Below are positions 48,392-57,432 of a DNA stretch of 64,000 bases, piece after piece. The stretch spans positions 980,790-1,044,789 of the forward strand of contig RPGP01000001.1 in assembly GCA_004193555.1 (NCBI GenBank), written 5' to 3'. The notes under the pieces were generated by a model. That model saw nothing but the letters and a program-made list of their open reading frames with translations, made no database searches and had not been told where the DNA came from. The stretch is from Desulfobacteraceae bacterium Eth-SRB1. Its GTDB lineage: Bacteria > Desulfobacterota > Desulfobacteria > Desulfobacterales > ETH-SRB1. Numbering within the stretch: the stretch's first letter is position 1; the number at the start of each line of letters is the position of its first letter. Made by a program: the position numbers and the translations under genes.

Positions 48392-48517
48392 ACATAACGT
48401 GACTACCCACGTAGTCAGGCTGAAGGCTGAAAGGGTCAGAAGAGTACGATTGCCGTACTTTGGCTGAAATATCCGATTCTTGCGCCAAAAATGGCTTCAA
48501 AATACGTTTTTTTCTAA

Positions 48518-48544
48518 CAGTCTTCAGCCTATCCACCTGAGTTA
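48518..48544 (+). repeat. Dispersed CAGCCTATCCACCTGAGT repeat upstream of yggU
   Basis: CAGTCTTCAGCCTATCCACC followed by TGAGTTA lies 5 bp before the yggU start codon. Other copies are at 20505-20540 and 54145-54182. An incomplete inverse partner GTCAGGCTGAAGGCTGAA is found at 48414-48431. Confidence 0.6.
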
Positions 48545-48549
48545 TAAAA

Positions 48550-48885
48550 ATGTTTGCAATAAATGAAAATAATAATGGCTTGATATTTAAAGTGGTTGTT
48601 CAACCAAGATCATCTAAAAACATGATAGTTGGTATTTATAATGATGCGGTTAAAATCAAACTTACAGCCGCTCCGGTTGACGGAGCCGCCAATAGTATGT
48701 GTATTAACTTTCTGGCAAAACTGTTTAAAATACCAAAATCATCAATAAATATAATATCCGGACAAAATCGCCGGACAAAAAAAATATTTATCAGATATAA
48801 TGATAATAAGTTATCAAAAACAGATAGAGCTTTAATTAAGCGTTCAATAGTGTCTATATTAAAACAAAAAAATGTCTTGACATGA
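48550..48885 (+). CDS. yggU: DUF167/YggU family protein
   Basis: Small conserved protein (111 aa) of unknown biochemical role. The family signature is VVQPRSSKNMIVGIYNDAVKIKLTAAPVDGAAN, split over residues 15-50, and NIISGQNRRTKKIFI. There is no Shine-Dalgarno in the AT-rich leader, and a dispersed repeat ends 5 bp upstream. The promoter of tRNA-fMet starts inside its last codons. Confidence 0.9.
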   Translation: MFAINENNNGLIFKVVVQPRSSKNMIVGIYNDAVKIKLTAAPVDGAANSMCINFLAKLFKIPKSSINIISGQNRRTKKIFIRYNDNKLSKTDRALIKRSIVSILKQKNVLT

Positions 48886-48905
48886 TTTATTATTATATTT
48901 AAAAT
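48877..48905 (+). promoter_or_regulatory. Sigma-70-type promoter of the initiator tRNA
   Basis: Perfect -35 TTGACA (48877-48882), 17-bp spacer and -10 TAAAAT (48900-48905, five of six consensus bases). The expected start of transcription is about 7 bp before the mature tRNA at 48920. The promoter begins inside the last codons of yggU. Confidence 0.75.
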
Positions 48906-48919
48906 AAGAATTTATGTGT

Positions 48920-48996
<77 letters not shown>

Positions 48997-49064
48997 AAAC
49001 ATCTTAAATAATCCTTCTTTTTATTCCCTTTTTTTAAACAATTTCCCGTGCTATATATTAATAA

Positions 49065-49396
49065 CTCAAGTTTCGCACCCTTGATTTCTATTAATGCCAA
49101 GACGGTAAGGGTTAAAAATAACATTTTTACAGCGAAATCATTTGCTTATATTTTGTAATCAGCGCCCTGTGCGACATACATTACGATCAGGCCTGCCTGT
49201 GCGTAACCGCACGCAGACAGGCGTAAAGGAGATATAACATATTGAATTTAACAAGGTATCAAGCATCAATCTTATACTTGATTACTTGATTGATTGGCGC
49301 CGTTGTTAAAAGCACAAATAGTATGTTTCGCTTTAAAATTTATTTTTAGCTCTTACCGTCTAACGCTTTGGCTAAATTAAAGGTGCGAAACTTGAG
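49065..49396. mobile_element. MITE-like element, copy 1, in the dnaN upstream region
   Basis: A 332-bp non-coding element with ends CTCAAGTTTCGCACC and its inverse. It is flanked by TTAATAA and TTATTAA (six of seven matching), a likely target duplication. It is colinear, in inverted orientation, with the copy at 60139-60433 except for a 30-bp insertion CCTGCCTGTGCGTAAC then CGCACGCAGACAGG at about 49197-49226. A start-like AAAGGAG then TTG opens a 15-codon remnant NLTRYQASILYLIT, so the family may derive from an internally deleted insertion sequence. Confidence 0.8.
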
Positions 49397-49616
49397 TTAT
49401 TAACATTTGATGTTGATATATATTCATATCTTTATTATTTATTAACAATAAGTTTTTATATCTTTATATTTCATTAATTATAAACACTGTTTTTTATCAG
49501 TTATATACATTTTATAATATATTTATTTTTAATAAAATAAATATATTATAAAATTATTTGTAATTATTAACACATATTATTATTAATAGTTATTTTTTAT
49601 AAAAAAGGATAATTAT
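49397..49616 (+). other. Candidate chromosomal origin (oriC): AT-rich region with DnaA-box-like 9-mers
   Basis: Five sites fit TTATnnACA, all on the plus strand: TTATTAACA at 49397-49405, 49439-49447 and 49564-49572; TTATAAACA at 49478-49486; TTATATACA at 49501-49509. The surrounding sequence is extremely AT-rich, with an inverted repeat AATATATTTATTTTT-like core near 49516-49555 that could serve for unwinding. It lies directly before dnaN. The boxes differ from the E. coli consensus TTATnCACA at one or two positions. The first abuts the MITE-like element. Confidence 0.6.
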
Positions 49617-50735
49617 ATGAAATTTACAATAAATAAAAATGAAATTATTAATGCATTATCGAACATTCAGGGTATAACCGGCCGTAAAAGCAATCTTGCT
49701 ATAACCGAAACAGTTTTAATACAGGCAATAAGTTCAAAAATTAAATTTATTGCCACTGATCTTGAAACCGGTTTTGTAGGATTATACCATGCATCGGTTG
49801 ATTCAGAAGGATCAATCGCTATTAATGCAAGAAAATTTTATGAAATAGTGAAAGATTTTCCCAGCAATGAAATACTAATAGAAGAAGTTGAAAACTATTG
49901 GATAAAAATAAGCAACAAAAATGTTAATTATCAGATAGTTGGAATGAATCCAGATGATTTTCCAGAAGTTCCCGTATTAGACAATGTAGATTTTTTTAAT
50001 ATAAAAGCATCGACCTTAAGAAAGATGATAGAAAAAACAGTGATAATAACAGGAGCTACTGATGATAAACGGGCACATATAAATGGAATATATTTTGAAA
50101 GAATAAAAGACGATGATCAACAACAAATAAGGATGGTTTCAACAGATGGAAGCAGGTTAATGTTAGTCGATCATATATACGACAAAAATTTTAATTTACC
50201 ATCAGGACAGGGAATAATTATTCCCAAGAAAGGTTTAAACGAAGTAAATAAGTTTCTTAGCTATGATGGTAATGTACAGATCGGCAATAAAGATAATAAT
50301 TTTATTATAAAAAAAGATTCCGAAACAATTATTATCAGGCTTCTGGAGGGTAATTTTCCTCAATATGGTGATATTGTAAAAAAAGAGGGTGGACATGACA
50401 TCATTTTGGAAAAAAACATATTTCTTATGATGCTGAAAAGAATGTCTATCTTATCTTCTGAAAATTACAAGGGAGCTATATTTAATTTTAATGAAAACAA
50501 ACTTATAGTTTCAGTTACAAATCCTGATATAGGTGAGTCAAAAGAAGATTTAGATATCGGTTTTAAAGGAAAGCCGATTGAGGTTTCCTTTAATCCAAGA
50601 TATTTTATTGAAATATTAAACATTATAGATGATGATAAAATTATTTTATATATAACAAACGAAGAAAAACCATGTTTTATCGAAGGCGAAAAGGATAAAA
50701 CATTTTTAAGTGTAATTATGCCGATGAGAATATAA
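49617..50735 (+). CDS. dnaN: DNA polymerase III beta sliding clamp
   Basis: Ring-shaped processivity factor for replication, 372 aa. The start ATG 49617 has AAGGA 10 bases upstream. MKFTINKNEIINALSNIQGITGRKSNLAI, taken in two blocks, matches the clamp N-terminus; ISTDGSRLMLV-type sequence (MVSTDGSRLML) and the C-terminal VIMPMRI are also family-typical. Translation is coupled to gyrB by TAATG overlap. The usual upstream neighbour dnaA is absent here, as is recF downstream. Confidence 0.97.
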   Translation: MKFTINKNEIINALSNIQGITGRKSNLAITETVLIQAISSKIKFIATDLETGFVGLYHASVDSEGSIAINARKFYEIVKDFPSNEILIEEVENYWIKISNKNVNYQIVGMNPDDFPEVPVLDNVDFFNIKASTLRKMIEKTVIITGATDDKRAHINGIYFERIKDDDQQQIRMVSTDGSRLMLVDHIYDKNFNLPSGQGIIIPKKGLNEVNKFLSYDGNVQIGNKDNNFIIKKDSETIIIRLLEGNFPQYGDIVKKEGGHDIILEKNIFLMMLKRMSILSSENYKGAIFNFNENKLIVSVTNPDIGESKEDLDIGFKGKPIEVSFNPRYFIEILNIIDDDKIILYITNEEKPCFIEGEKDKTFLSVIMPMRI

Positions 50736-53149
50736 TGAAAAACATTTATGATGAAAACAGTATAGATGTACTCGAGGGCCTTGAACCTGTTAGATTGAGG
50801 CCTTCAATGTATATAGGAAATGTTGATATAGATGGCCTTCATCATCTTGTATATGAGGTTGTGGATAATAGTATTGATGAAGCAATGGCAGGACATTGCG
50901 ATTTAATAAAAGTCATTGTTCATACAGATAACAGCGTCAGCGTTGAAGATAATGGCAGGGGTATTCCCGTTGGTATTCATAAGACCGAAGGGGTGCCGGC
51001 GCTTGAGGTTGTATTAACAAAGCTTCATGCCGGCGGAAAGTTTGACAACGACTCTTATAAGGTGTCCGGCGGACTTCATGGTGTTGGAGTGTCCGTTGTA
51101 AATGCTCTTTCAGAAAATTTTGAAGTAGAAATTTATAAAGACAAGAAAATTTACCACCAAACCTACAAAAAGGGAATAAAAAACAGCGAGTTAGAGATAA
51201 CAGGAAAGACTGACAAAAGGGGCACTAAAATTTGTTTTTCCCCTGATCTGGATATTTTTAATACAAACGATTTCAACTATTCAATACTTACCAGAAGGTT
51301 GAGGGAATTAGCTTATTTAAACAAAGGCTTAAAGATAACCATTGAAGACGAACGATCAGACAACAAAGAGGAATTTTATTATAAAGGCGGGATCGTTTCG
51401 TTTATTGAATATATGAACAGAAGAAACACAACGCTTCATAAACCTGTTTATATTGAAGGTGTAAAAAACGATGTTTATATAGAAGTTGTGTTGCAATATA
51501 ATGATTCGTTTAAAGAAAAAATACTCTCTTTTGCAAATAACATTAATACCGTTGAGGGTGGTTTTCATCTTATAGGTTTTAAGGCTGCTTTAACGCGCAC
51601 AATAAACCAGTACGCGTCAAATGGAAACCTTCCCAAAAACCTGCAGGCAAAAATTAGCGGTGATGATGTTAGAGAGGGCCTGGCAGCGATAATAAGCATA
51701 AGGATTAAGTCTCCTCAATTTGAAGGGCAAACAAAAACAAAACTGGGCAATAGCGAGGTAAAGGGTTTTGTTGAGTCGCTTGTTAATGAAAAGTTAAGTG
51801 TGTTTTTAGAAGAGAATCCGGCTGTTGCCAGAAAAATATTGGGCAAGGCGGTCGAAGCTGCAAGGGCAAGAGACGCCGCAAAACGCGCAAGAGATCTCGC
51901 GAGAAAACAGGGTTCGTTAATTGATTCAACACTTCCGGGCAAATTAGCGGAATGCCAGTATACTGAACCTGCTGAAAGGGAACTTTTTATAGTAGAGGGT
52001 GATTCTGCCGGGGGCAGCGCAAAACAGGGCAGGGACAGAAGGTACCAGGCCATTTTACCCTTAAAAGGGAAAATACTGAATGTTGAAAAATCACGTTTTG
52101 ATAAAATTTTGCGAAGCGACGAAATAAAGAATATATTTACAGTCCTCGGAACCGGAGCGGGAAAAGAGGAATATGATATTGATAAAATAAGATATCACAA
52201 GATTATAATTATGACTGATGCGGATGTTGACGGTTCTCATATAAGAACACTTCTTTTGACATTTTTTTACAGACAGATGCCGGATATTGTTGAAAAGGGA
52301 TTCTTATATATAGCCCAACCTCCTTTATATAGAATAGGAAAAGGAAAAAAAGCAGTATATCTAAAAAACGAGACAGAATTTAATGACCACATTATAAAAA
52401 GAGTTTGTAATAATAAAAAGATCAGGTATGGGAAAAATGGAAAAGAATTGTCAGACCATAACCTGTATGTTTTTATTGGAAATCTTTCGGAATATTTTAC
52501 AGGTTTATTAAGGCTTGAAACACGCAACATACGGTCTGATATTGTTGAACTTATGATTAAAGAAGGGGTTGAAGATATTACCTTTCTTCAGGACAAATCT
52601 AAAATGTCACGCCTGAATGAGACCTTTTTAAAAGAAGGGTATGAAGTAAGCGAGTTGTCGTGGAATATAGAACGCAATATATATGAAATGATCGTTACTT
52701 ATCATGACGGCACAACGACAAACCAGATAAAAGATGTTGATAAACATGTAAAAATCGGGAGAGGGCTTGTATATTCCCCGAATTTTCAGAAAAGCATGGT
52801 TGTTGGTAAAAAAATAATAGAATATGACAAACCACCTTTTGTTGTTGTTAATGGCGAAAAGGAATCAGATTCAATCGTGATAAACGATAAAAAAGAGCTT
52901 CTTTCTTTTCTAATTGAGGAAGGAAAAAAGGGAATCGGTGTTCAAAGATATAAAGGTCTTGGTGAAATGAATCCTGATCAATTATGGGAAACAACCATGG
53001 ACCCCGGGAAAAGAACCCTGTTAAAGGTTAAGATAGAAGATGTAGTTGAAACAGACGAGATATTTACGATACTTATGGGTGAAGAGGTTGAACCCAGAAG
53101 AGAATTTATTCAAAACAACGCTCTTGAAGTGAGTGTGCTGGACATATGA
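50735..53149 (+). CDS. gyrB: DNA gyrase subunit B
   Basis: ATPase subunit of gyrase, 804 aa, the length of the E. coli enzyme. GHKL ATPase motifs: VVDNSIDEAMAGHCD, VEDNGRGIPVG and GGLHGVGVSVVNALS. The TOPRIM metal site EGDSAGGSAKQGRDRR and MTDADVDGSHIRTLL follow. An insertion of about 170 aa lies between the TOPRIM and GQRYKGLGEMN-like (here VQRYKGLGEMN) segments, as in many Gram-negative GyrB proteins. Coupled to dnaN. gyrA is not in the window. Confidence 0.98.
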   Translation: MKNIYDENSIDVLEGLEPVRLRPSMYIGNVDIDGLHHLVYEVVDNSIDEAMAGHCDLIKVIVHTDNSVSVEDNGRGIPVGIHKTEGVPALEVVLTKLHAGGKFDNDSYKVSGGLHGVGVSVVNALSENFEVEIYKDKKIYHQTYKKGIKNSELEITGKTDKRGTKICFSPDLDIFNTNDFNYSILTRRLRELAYLNKGLKITIEDERSDNKEEFYYKGGIVSFIEYMNRRNTTLHKPVYIEGVKNDVYIEVVLQYNDSFKEKILSFANNINTVEGGFHLIGFKAALTRTINQYASNGNLPKNLQAKISGDDVREGLAAIISIRIKSPQFEGQTKTKLGNSEVKGFVESLVNEKLSVFLEENPAVARKILGKAVEAARARDAAKRARDLARKQGSLIDSTLPGKLAECQYTEPAERELFIVEGDSAGGSAKQGRDRRYQAILPLKGKILNVEKSRFDKILRSDEIKNIFTVLGTGAGKEEYDIDKIRYHKIIIMTDADVDGSHIRTLLLTFFYRQMPDIVEKGFLYIAQPPLYRIGKGKKAVYLKNETEFNDHIIKRVCNNKKIRYGKNGKELSDHNLYVFIGNLSEYFTGLLRLETRNIRSDIVELMIKEGVEDITFLQDKSKMSRLNETFLKEGYEVSELSWNIERNIYEMIVTYHDGTTTNQIKDVDKHVKIGRGLVYSPNFQKSMVVGKKIIEYDKPPFVVVNGEKESDSIVINDKKELLSFLIEEGKKGIGVQRYKGLGEMNPDQLWETTMDPGKRTLLKVKIEDVVETDEIFTILMGEEVEPRREFIQNNALEVSVLDI

Positions 53150-53280
53150 AAAACATGTGTAGGGAAGGGAAAGAAAGAATATTCTGGATTCCCAAAGGTT
53201 TATAAATATTGCACAGGGATTGGTTGCGAAGCTGATAACAGGGATTTATATTTCACGAGAGGTTAATTTTCTGAATCCAA

Positions 53281-53345
53281 AATGCTTTAATTGTTGCATA
53301 ATTCATTAAAAAACTGTGAACCGACAACCGTGAACGGTTACTAAT
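53281..53345 (+). repeat. Leader-like repeat before the thyA-like gene
   Basis: It shares AATGCTTT, GCATAATTCA and the palindrome AACCGTGAACGGTT with 46831-46886. It ends 6 bp before the start codon. The upstream stretch 53150-53280 has no recognisable signal. Confidence 0.55.
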
Positions 53346-54137
53346 ATGAACATTCATAAGATTGAAGCAAGAGATCTGCCGGATTTATGGTTTCAGGCGG
53401 TTCACGACATATTCGATCATGGAAGAAGGTTTAAAGTTGATCGTGGTTCATATGCGGGACAAACGCGTCTGGAATACGATTTTTTTATTGGTCATGTGAA
53501 ACATCCCGGCACACAACCCCTGTTGCCGGACATTCCTCCGGCGTGCGGCATACCTAATCCTGTTGAAGAAGCTTATATTTACGGAGGAGAAGGATATACA
53601 AGATCATATCTTGAATACCTTATGACCCCGGACAAAGAGGCCGGCGAATCATACACTTATGGAGAGAGATTGACAGGAGCTACGGTTTCAGGGAATAAGC
53701 TGAACTGGTGGAAAAGCAGCGACAAAAAAATCGTCGATATTAGAGATGTTGACGGAAAAGCTGTTTTTGAAAAAGATGGAACACTTTATATTAATCAAAT
53801 TGAGTGGGTGATTCAAACATATAAAAAATACGGATACCGTAACAACCAGATGGTGCTCCAGGTTGCGCATTCTTCCGATCTTACCTTGCTTGATCCGCCA
53901 TGTTTACGTTCGATAGACACTCGGATACAGGATGAAACCCTGCATTTTATTATTTATTTTCGTTCATGGGATCTCTGGGGGGGGCTGCCCGCAAACCTGG
54001 CCGGCCTACAGAATTTGAAAGAGTATATGGCAGGTGAAATCGGTGTTGAAGACGGAGAAATGATAGTTGAAAGCAAGGGGCTTCATCTTTATGGCTATGC
54101 CGAAGAACTTGGCAAATTAAGATGCCTGAAACCATAA
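53346..54137 (+). CDS. Thymidylate synthase-like protein (archaeal-type ThyA)
   Basis: Predicted to methylate dUMP to dTMP using methylene-tetrahydrofolate. The 263-aa protein has the likely nucleophile Cys186 in LDPPCLRSIDTRI and then FRSWDLWGGLPANLAGLQ, which fits the folate and dUMP site (R-S-x-D, G-L-P-x-N, with D and N). The sequence resembles shorter archaeal ThyA proteins more than E. coli ThyA. A dCMP or dUMP hydroxymethylase of the same fold is an alternative. The ATG at 53346 lacks a Shine-Dalgarno and follows a palindromic repeat. No dihydrofolate reductase gene is nearby. Confidence 0.72.
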   Translation: MNIHKIEARDLPDLWFQAVHDIFDHGRRFKVDRGSYAGQTRLEYDFFIGHVKHPGTQPLLPDIPPACGIPNPVEEAYIYGGEGYTRSYLEYLMTPDKEAGESYTYGERLTGATVSGNKLNWWKSSDKKIVDIRDVDGKAVFEKDGTLYINQIEWVIQTYKKYGYRNNQMVLQVAHSSDLTLLDPPCLRSIDTRIQDETLHFIIYFRSWDLWGGLPANLAGLQNLKEYMAGEIGVEDGEMIVESKGLHLYGYAEELGKLRCLKP

Positions 54138-54144
54138 AACCTGT

Positions 54145-54182
54145 GTAACTACTCAGGTGGATAAGCTGAGGGCTGAAGACTG
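54145..54182 (-). repeat. Inverted copy of the CAGCCTATCCACCTGAGT repeat between convergent genes
   Basis: GTAACTACTCAGGTGGATAA followed by GCTGAGGGCTGAAGACTG is the inverse of the repeats at 20505-20540 and 48518-48544. It lies between the thyA-like gene (plus) and asnS (minus), 8 bp past the former. Confidence 0.65.
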
Positions 54183-54236
54183 GTAGGAAAAAGTTGTAGG
54201 TGGGTTGAGCGAAGCGAAACCCAACAACATGCTGTT

Positions 54237-55631
54237 TTAAAAAGAAATAGAATTCGGAGTTCTTGGAAACGGAATAACATCTCTTATGTTGGTTACACCT
54301 GTTAAAAACATCAGCAAACGTTCAAATCCCATACCGAACCCACTATGAAAAGCAGAGCCGTATTTCCTGGACTCAATATACCACCAGTAATCCTTTTTTG
54401 ACAAGCCCATCTCATCCATTCTTGCTTCAAGAATATTCAACCGTTCTTCGCGCTGGCTTCCGCCTATTATCTCCCCTATATTCGGCACAAGAACATCCAT
54501 TGCGGCAACTGTTTTATTATCGTCATTTATTCTCATATAAAACGGTTTTATGTTTTTGGGATAATCATAAATAATTACAGGCTGTTTAAAATGCCGTTCA
54601 GTAAGATATCGTTCATGTTCAGACTGCAGATCCTTGCCAAAATCGACCTCGAACTCAAATTTTTGTTTGGATTTGTTTAAAATATCTACTGCATCTTTGT
54701 ATGAAAGCCTTGTAAAGTCGGATGAGAGCAAACCTTCCAGGGTTGTCATAAGGTTTTTGTCCACATATTTTGCAAAAAGTTCCAGATCATCCAGACAAGC
54801 ATCTATTATATAGCCTGTCAGATATTTCAAAAATTCTTCGCTCAAATCCATGGCGTCTGTTAAATTGCTGAAAGCCATTTCAGGCTCGACCATCCAGAAT
54901 TCAGCCACATGTCTGCTTGTATTTGAGTTTTCAGCCCTGAAAGTCGGGCCAAACGTATAAACATCTCCTAAAGCCAGGGCGAACATTTCTGCTGAAAGTT
55001 GTCCGGATACGGTCAAATTTGTTGCAGCGCCGAAAAAATCGAGCGAAAAGTCGGTTTTTCCATCCTTTTTTGGGATGTTGTCCATATCCAGCGCAGTTAC
55101 CTTAAACATTTCTCCAGCGCCTTCGCAATCAGAAGCGGTTAAAACCGGCGTGTGAATATATTTAAAGCCCCTGTCTTTGAAAAATTGATGTATTGCAAAG
55201 GACAGCTCGGATCTTATGCGAAAGACAGCCCCGTATTTATTGGTTCTGGATCTTAAATGGGCAATGGTTCTCAAAAACTCGTCGCTGTGCCGTTTTTTTT
55301 GCAGCGGGAATGTATCAGGGGCAATGCCAAGTATTTCCACATTATCTGCTTTTAGTTCCCATTTCTGTCCTTTTCCCGGCGATTCCATTAGCGAACCCGT
55401 GATAGCTACAGCCGACCCTGTTGTGATTTTTTTTATTTCCTCATAATCAGCAATGGAGCTGTCGGCAATTACCTGCATGTTTTTAAGGCACGATCCGTCG
55501 TTAATTTCTAAAAAGGAAAAACCTCTTGAATCGCGTCTGGTTCTAACCCACCCCATTATAATTACATTGTCCAATGGTTTGTCTGACTGTAAAAGATGTA
55601 GTATTCTGGTTCGCTTCATATTGTTGGACAA
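54237..55631 (-). CDS. asnS: Asparaginyl-tRNA synthetase
   Basis: Class IIb enzyme that charges tRNA-Asn directly, 464 aa. The N-terminal OB fold (VIIMGWVRTRRDSRGFSF) is followed by class II motif 2 FRAENSNTSRHVAEFWMVEPE in two parts and motif 3 GFGMGFERLLMFLTG; HIPxxR-like end is VIPFPRTPNSISF. The start may be TTG 55631 or ATG 55619; GGAG lies upstream of both. It is on the minus strand among plus-strand genes. Presence of asnS implies that the indirect Asp-tRNA-Asn amidation route is not required for asparagine. Confidence 0.97.
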   Translation of the reverse strand: MSNNMKRTRILHLLQSDKPLDNVIIMGWVRTRRDSRGFSFLEINDGSCLKNMQVIADSSIADYEEIKKITTGSAVAITGSLMESPGKGQKWELKADNVEILGIAPDTFPLQKKRHSDEFLRTIAHLRSRTNKYGAVFRIRSELSFAIHQFFKDRGFKYIHTPVLTASDCEGAGEMFKVTALDMDNIPKKDGKTDFSLDFFGAATNLTVSGQLSAEMFALALGDVYTFGPTFRAENSNTSRHVAEFWMVEPEMAFSNLTDAMDLSEEFLKYLTGYIIDACLDDLELFAKYVDKNLMTTLEGLLSSDFTRLSYKDAVDILNKSKQKFEFEVDFGKDLQSEHERYLTERHFKQPVIIYDYPKNIKPFYMRINDDNKTVAAMDVLVPNIGEIIGGSQREERLNILEARMDEMGLSKKDYWWYIESRKYGSAFHSGFGMGFERLLMFLTGVTNIRDVIPFPRTPNSISF

Positions 55632-55918
55632 TGCTCCATATTAATAATATTTTTTACCACAGAGAACACGGAGTACACAAAGAATATCGAACAAGGAACC
55701 GCAGAATTATGAAGGAGTCACTTCGACATTCTTTGTTCGATATTCTGCTGTTCAGAAAAAGTACTTACAAAATCGATAGTTACCAAGGTGACAGCGTCAA
55801 GTGTTCAGAAACACACTCTACATGGGGATAAATGGCTTCTAAAATAATGCCTGTGGTTTTTTTGTATTTAAACCTATCGGCGTTTATCTGTGTAAATCTG
55901 TGGCTGAATGATTGTTTT
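55632..55918. other. Gap between asnS and htrA with CACAGAG-type repeats
   Basis: TTACCACAGAGAACACGGAG (55658-55677) and ATCTGTGTAAATCTGTGGCT (about 55883-55902) form an imperfect inverted pair of the family seen at 4723 and 23285. ATTCTTTGTTCGATATTCTG near 55728 has a partial inverse, CAAAGAATATCGAACAAGG, at 55677-55697. No gene was found. Confidence 0.5.
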
Positions 55919-57307
55919 TTATAATTTTACGGTTATATAATAGCTTTGATCGCTGCGTTGTAACAGGATAACCACAGATCTTTTATGGCGGTATTTTACA
56001 ACCGCTTTTTCAAATTCCTTTACGCTGCTTACAGTCATTTCATCAATTTGCCGTATTATATCACCGGGTTTTACCCCAATGCGCGATAGATAGGATTGAC
56101 GATTAATCGATGAAATCACTACTCCTGTTTTTGCGAAGGTTTTATGTTGAAAACGTTTTGTTAGAGACAGGTTTTCAACTTTTACTCCAAGAAGCCTGAA
56201 GGCAAGTTCCTGTGCCAGCTCTTCAGGGAATACAGCCGCCCTTGTTGAAACAGTATTTTCTTTGTTGTTTCGCCAGAGAGTTATTTTAATAAAATCCCCT
56301 TTGGCATAATTTTTCATGGCCGTATGATAATGCTCAACCGAAGGGGTGTTCCGGGAGCCGACAGACAGGATAATATCACCCTCACGGATGCCTGCCTTGT
56401 GGCCGGGTCCTTCCCTTGCGATCTCTTTGACGAGCACTCCTTTGTTTCCTGGAATTTTCATGTATTGTGCAAGCTCGTTATCCAGATTTTGCACGGTTAT
56501 GCCAAGCCATATTTGAACAACCTCTCCGTATTGAATAAGATCCGACACAATCCTTTTTGCCTTGTTAATGGGTATGGCAAACCCTATTCCCTGGGCTTTT
56601 GCATAAATTGCGGTATTAATGCCGATAAGTTCGCCGTTTATGTTTAGAAGCGCCCCTCCGCTGTTGCCGGGATTAATGGAGGCGTCTAACTGTATAAAAT
56701 CATGATAAACAGTATCGTCTGCCCTGATGCTTCGGTTTGCTGCGCTTATAACCCCTGTTGTTACAGTGTTGGAAAACCCGAAAGGATTGCCTATGGCTAT
56801 AATTGTTTCCCCTATCATGAGATCGTCGGAATTGCCCATCTCAACGGCAGGAAGAGGATCTTTTGATGATATTCGCAGCACAGCGAGATCAGAATCAGGA
56901 TCAGCGCCTATAATCCGGGCATCAAACTTACGCTCATCATTCAGGATAATTGTTATTGTGGCGCTTTTTGCAAGCACGTGCGCGTTTGTAAGAATGAGGC
57001 CGCGTTTTCCATCGATAATAACTCCAGATCCAAGGCTGGTTCTTTTGTAGCACTGTTCAAAACCGGGGTCAAAAAAGTCTCTGAAAAAGGAATCAAAAAA
57101 GGGATCTTTGCTGAATCCGGAGAAAGGATTAGCGCGTCTGCGGACCTCATATTCCGAATTTATATTCACAACTGCCGGGCTGACCTTGCGCACAGCCCTG
57201 ACAACAGGGGTTTCCCGTTTATATTCCGCTGCAGGGCTATTAAGCGGAAAGACAAGTATTGCAAAAAAAGCTATAATTAAACGGATAAATGTTTTATATG
57301 TATGCAT
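55919..57307 (-). CDS. Periplasmic HtrA/DegP-type serine protease with two PDZ domains
   Basis: Periplasmic quality-control protease and chaperone, 462 aa. A signal peptide (TFIRLIIAFFAILVFPLNS, cleavage likely after SPAA near residue 27) is present. The catalytic triad is His110 in TNAHV, Asp140 in DSDLAVL and Ser216 in GNSGGAL. Two PDZ-like regions follow, about 260-350 (GVLVKEIAREGPGHKAGIREGD) and about 380-455 (GVVISSINRQSYLSRIGVKPGD in two blocks). The start ATG has GAGGGG upstream. DegP, DegQ or DegS subtype is not assigned, but the two PDZ domains argue against DegS. Confidence 0.95.
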   Translation of the reverse strand: MHTYKTFIRLIIAFFAILVFPLNSPAAEYKRETPVVRAVRKVSPAVVNINSEYEVRRRANPFSGFSKDPFFDSFFRDFFDPGFEQCYKRTSLGSGVIIDGKRGLILTNAHVLAKSATITIILNDERKFDARIIGADPDSDLAVLRISSKDPLPAVEMGNSDDLMIGETIIAIGNPFGFSNTVTTGVISAANRSIRADDTVYHDFIQLDASINPGNSGGALLNINGELIGINTAIYAKAQGIGFAIPINKAKRIVSDLIQYGEVVQIWLGITVQNLDNELAQYMKIPGNKGVLVKEIAREGPGHKAGIREGDIILSVGSRNTPSVEHYHTAMKNYAKGDFIKITLWRNNKENTVSTRAAVFPEELAQELAFRLLGVKVENLSLTKRFQHKTFAKTGVVISSINRQSYLSRIGVKPGDIIRQIDEMTVSSVKEFEKAVVKYRHKRSVVILLQRSDQSYYITVKL

Positions 57308-57376
57308 TGTAATCCCCTCTTTTTAAAAAAATGCTCGCACGAAGAGCATGGAGCAAAACAGCAAAGCATTTGATAT

Positions 57377-57432
57377 AACACTTAACACTTAACACTTAAC
57401 ACTTAACACTTAACACTTAACACTTAACACTT
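57377..57432. repeat. Eight perfect tandem copies of AACACTT directly before a start codon
   Basis: The 7-bp unit repeats eight times without a change and ends 6 bp before the ATG of the radical SAM gene at 57439. It occupies the place where the ribosome-binding site should be. Such simple repeats can gain or lose units by slippage, so spacing of upstream signals could vary between cells. Confidence 0.9.

Noticed and set aside
57377-57432. AACACTT repeats as a CRISPR-like array
   Set aside because: Units are 7 bp and contiguous without spacers, and no cas gene is present in the window.
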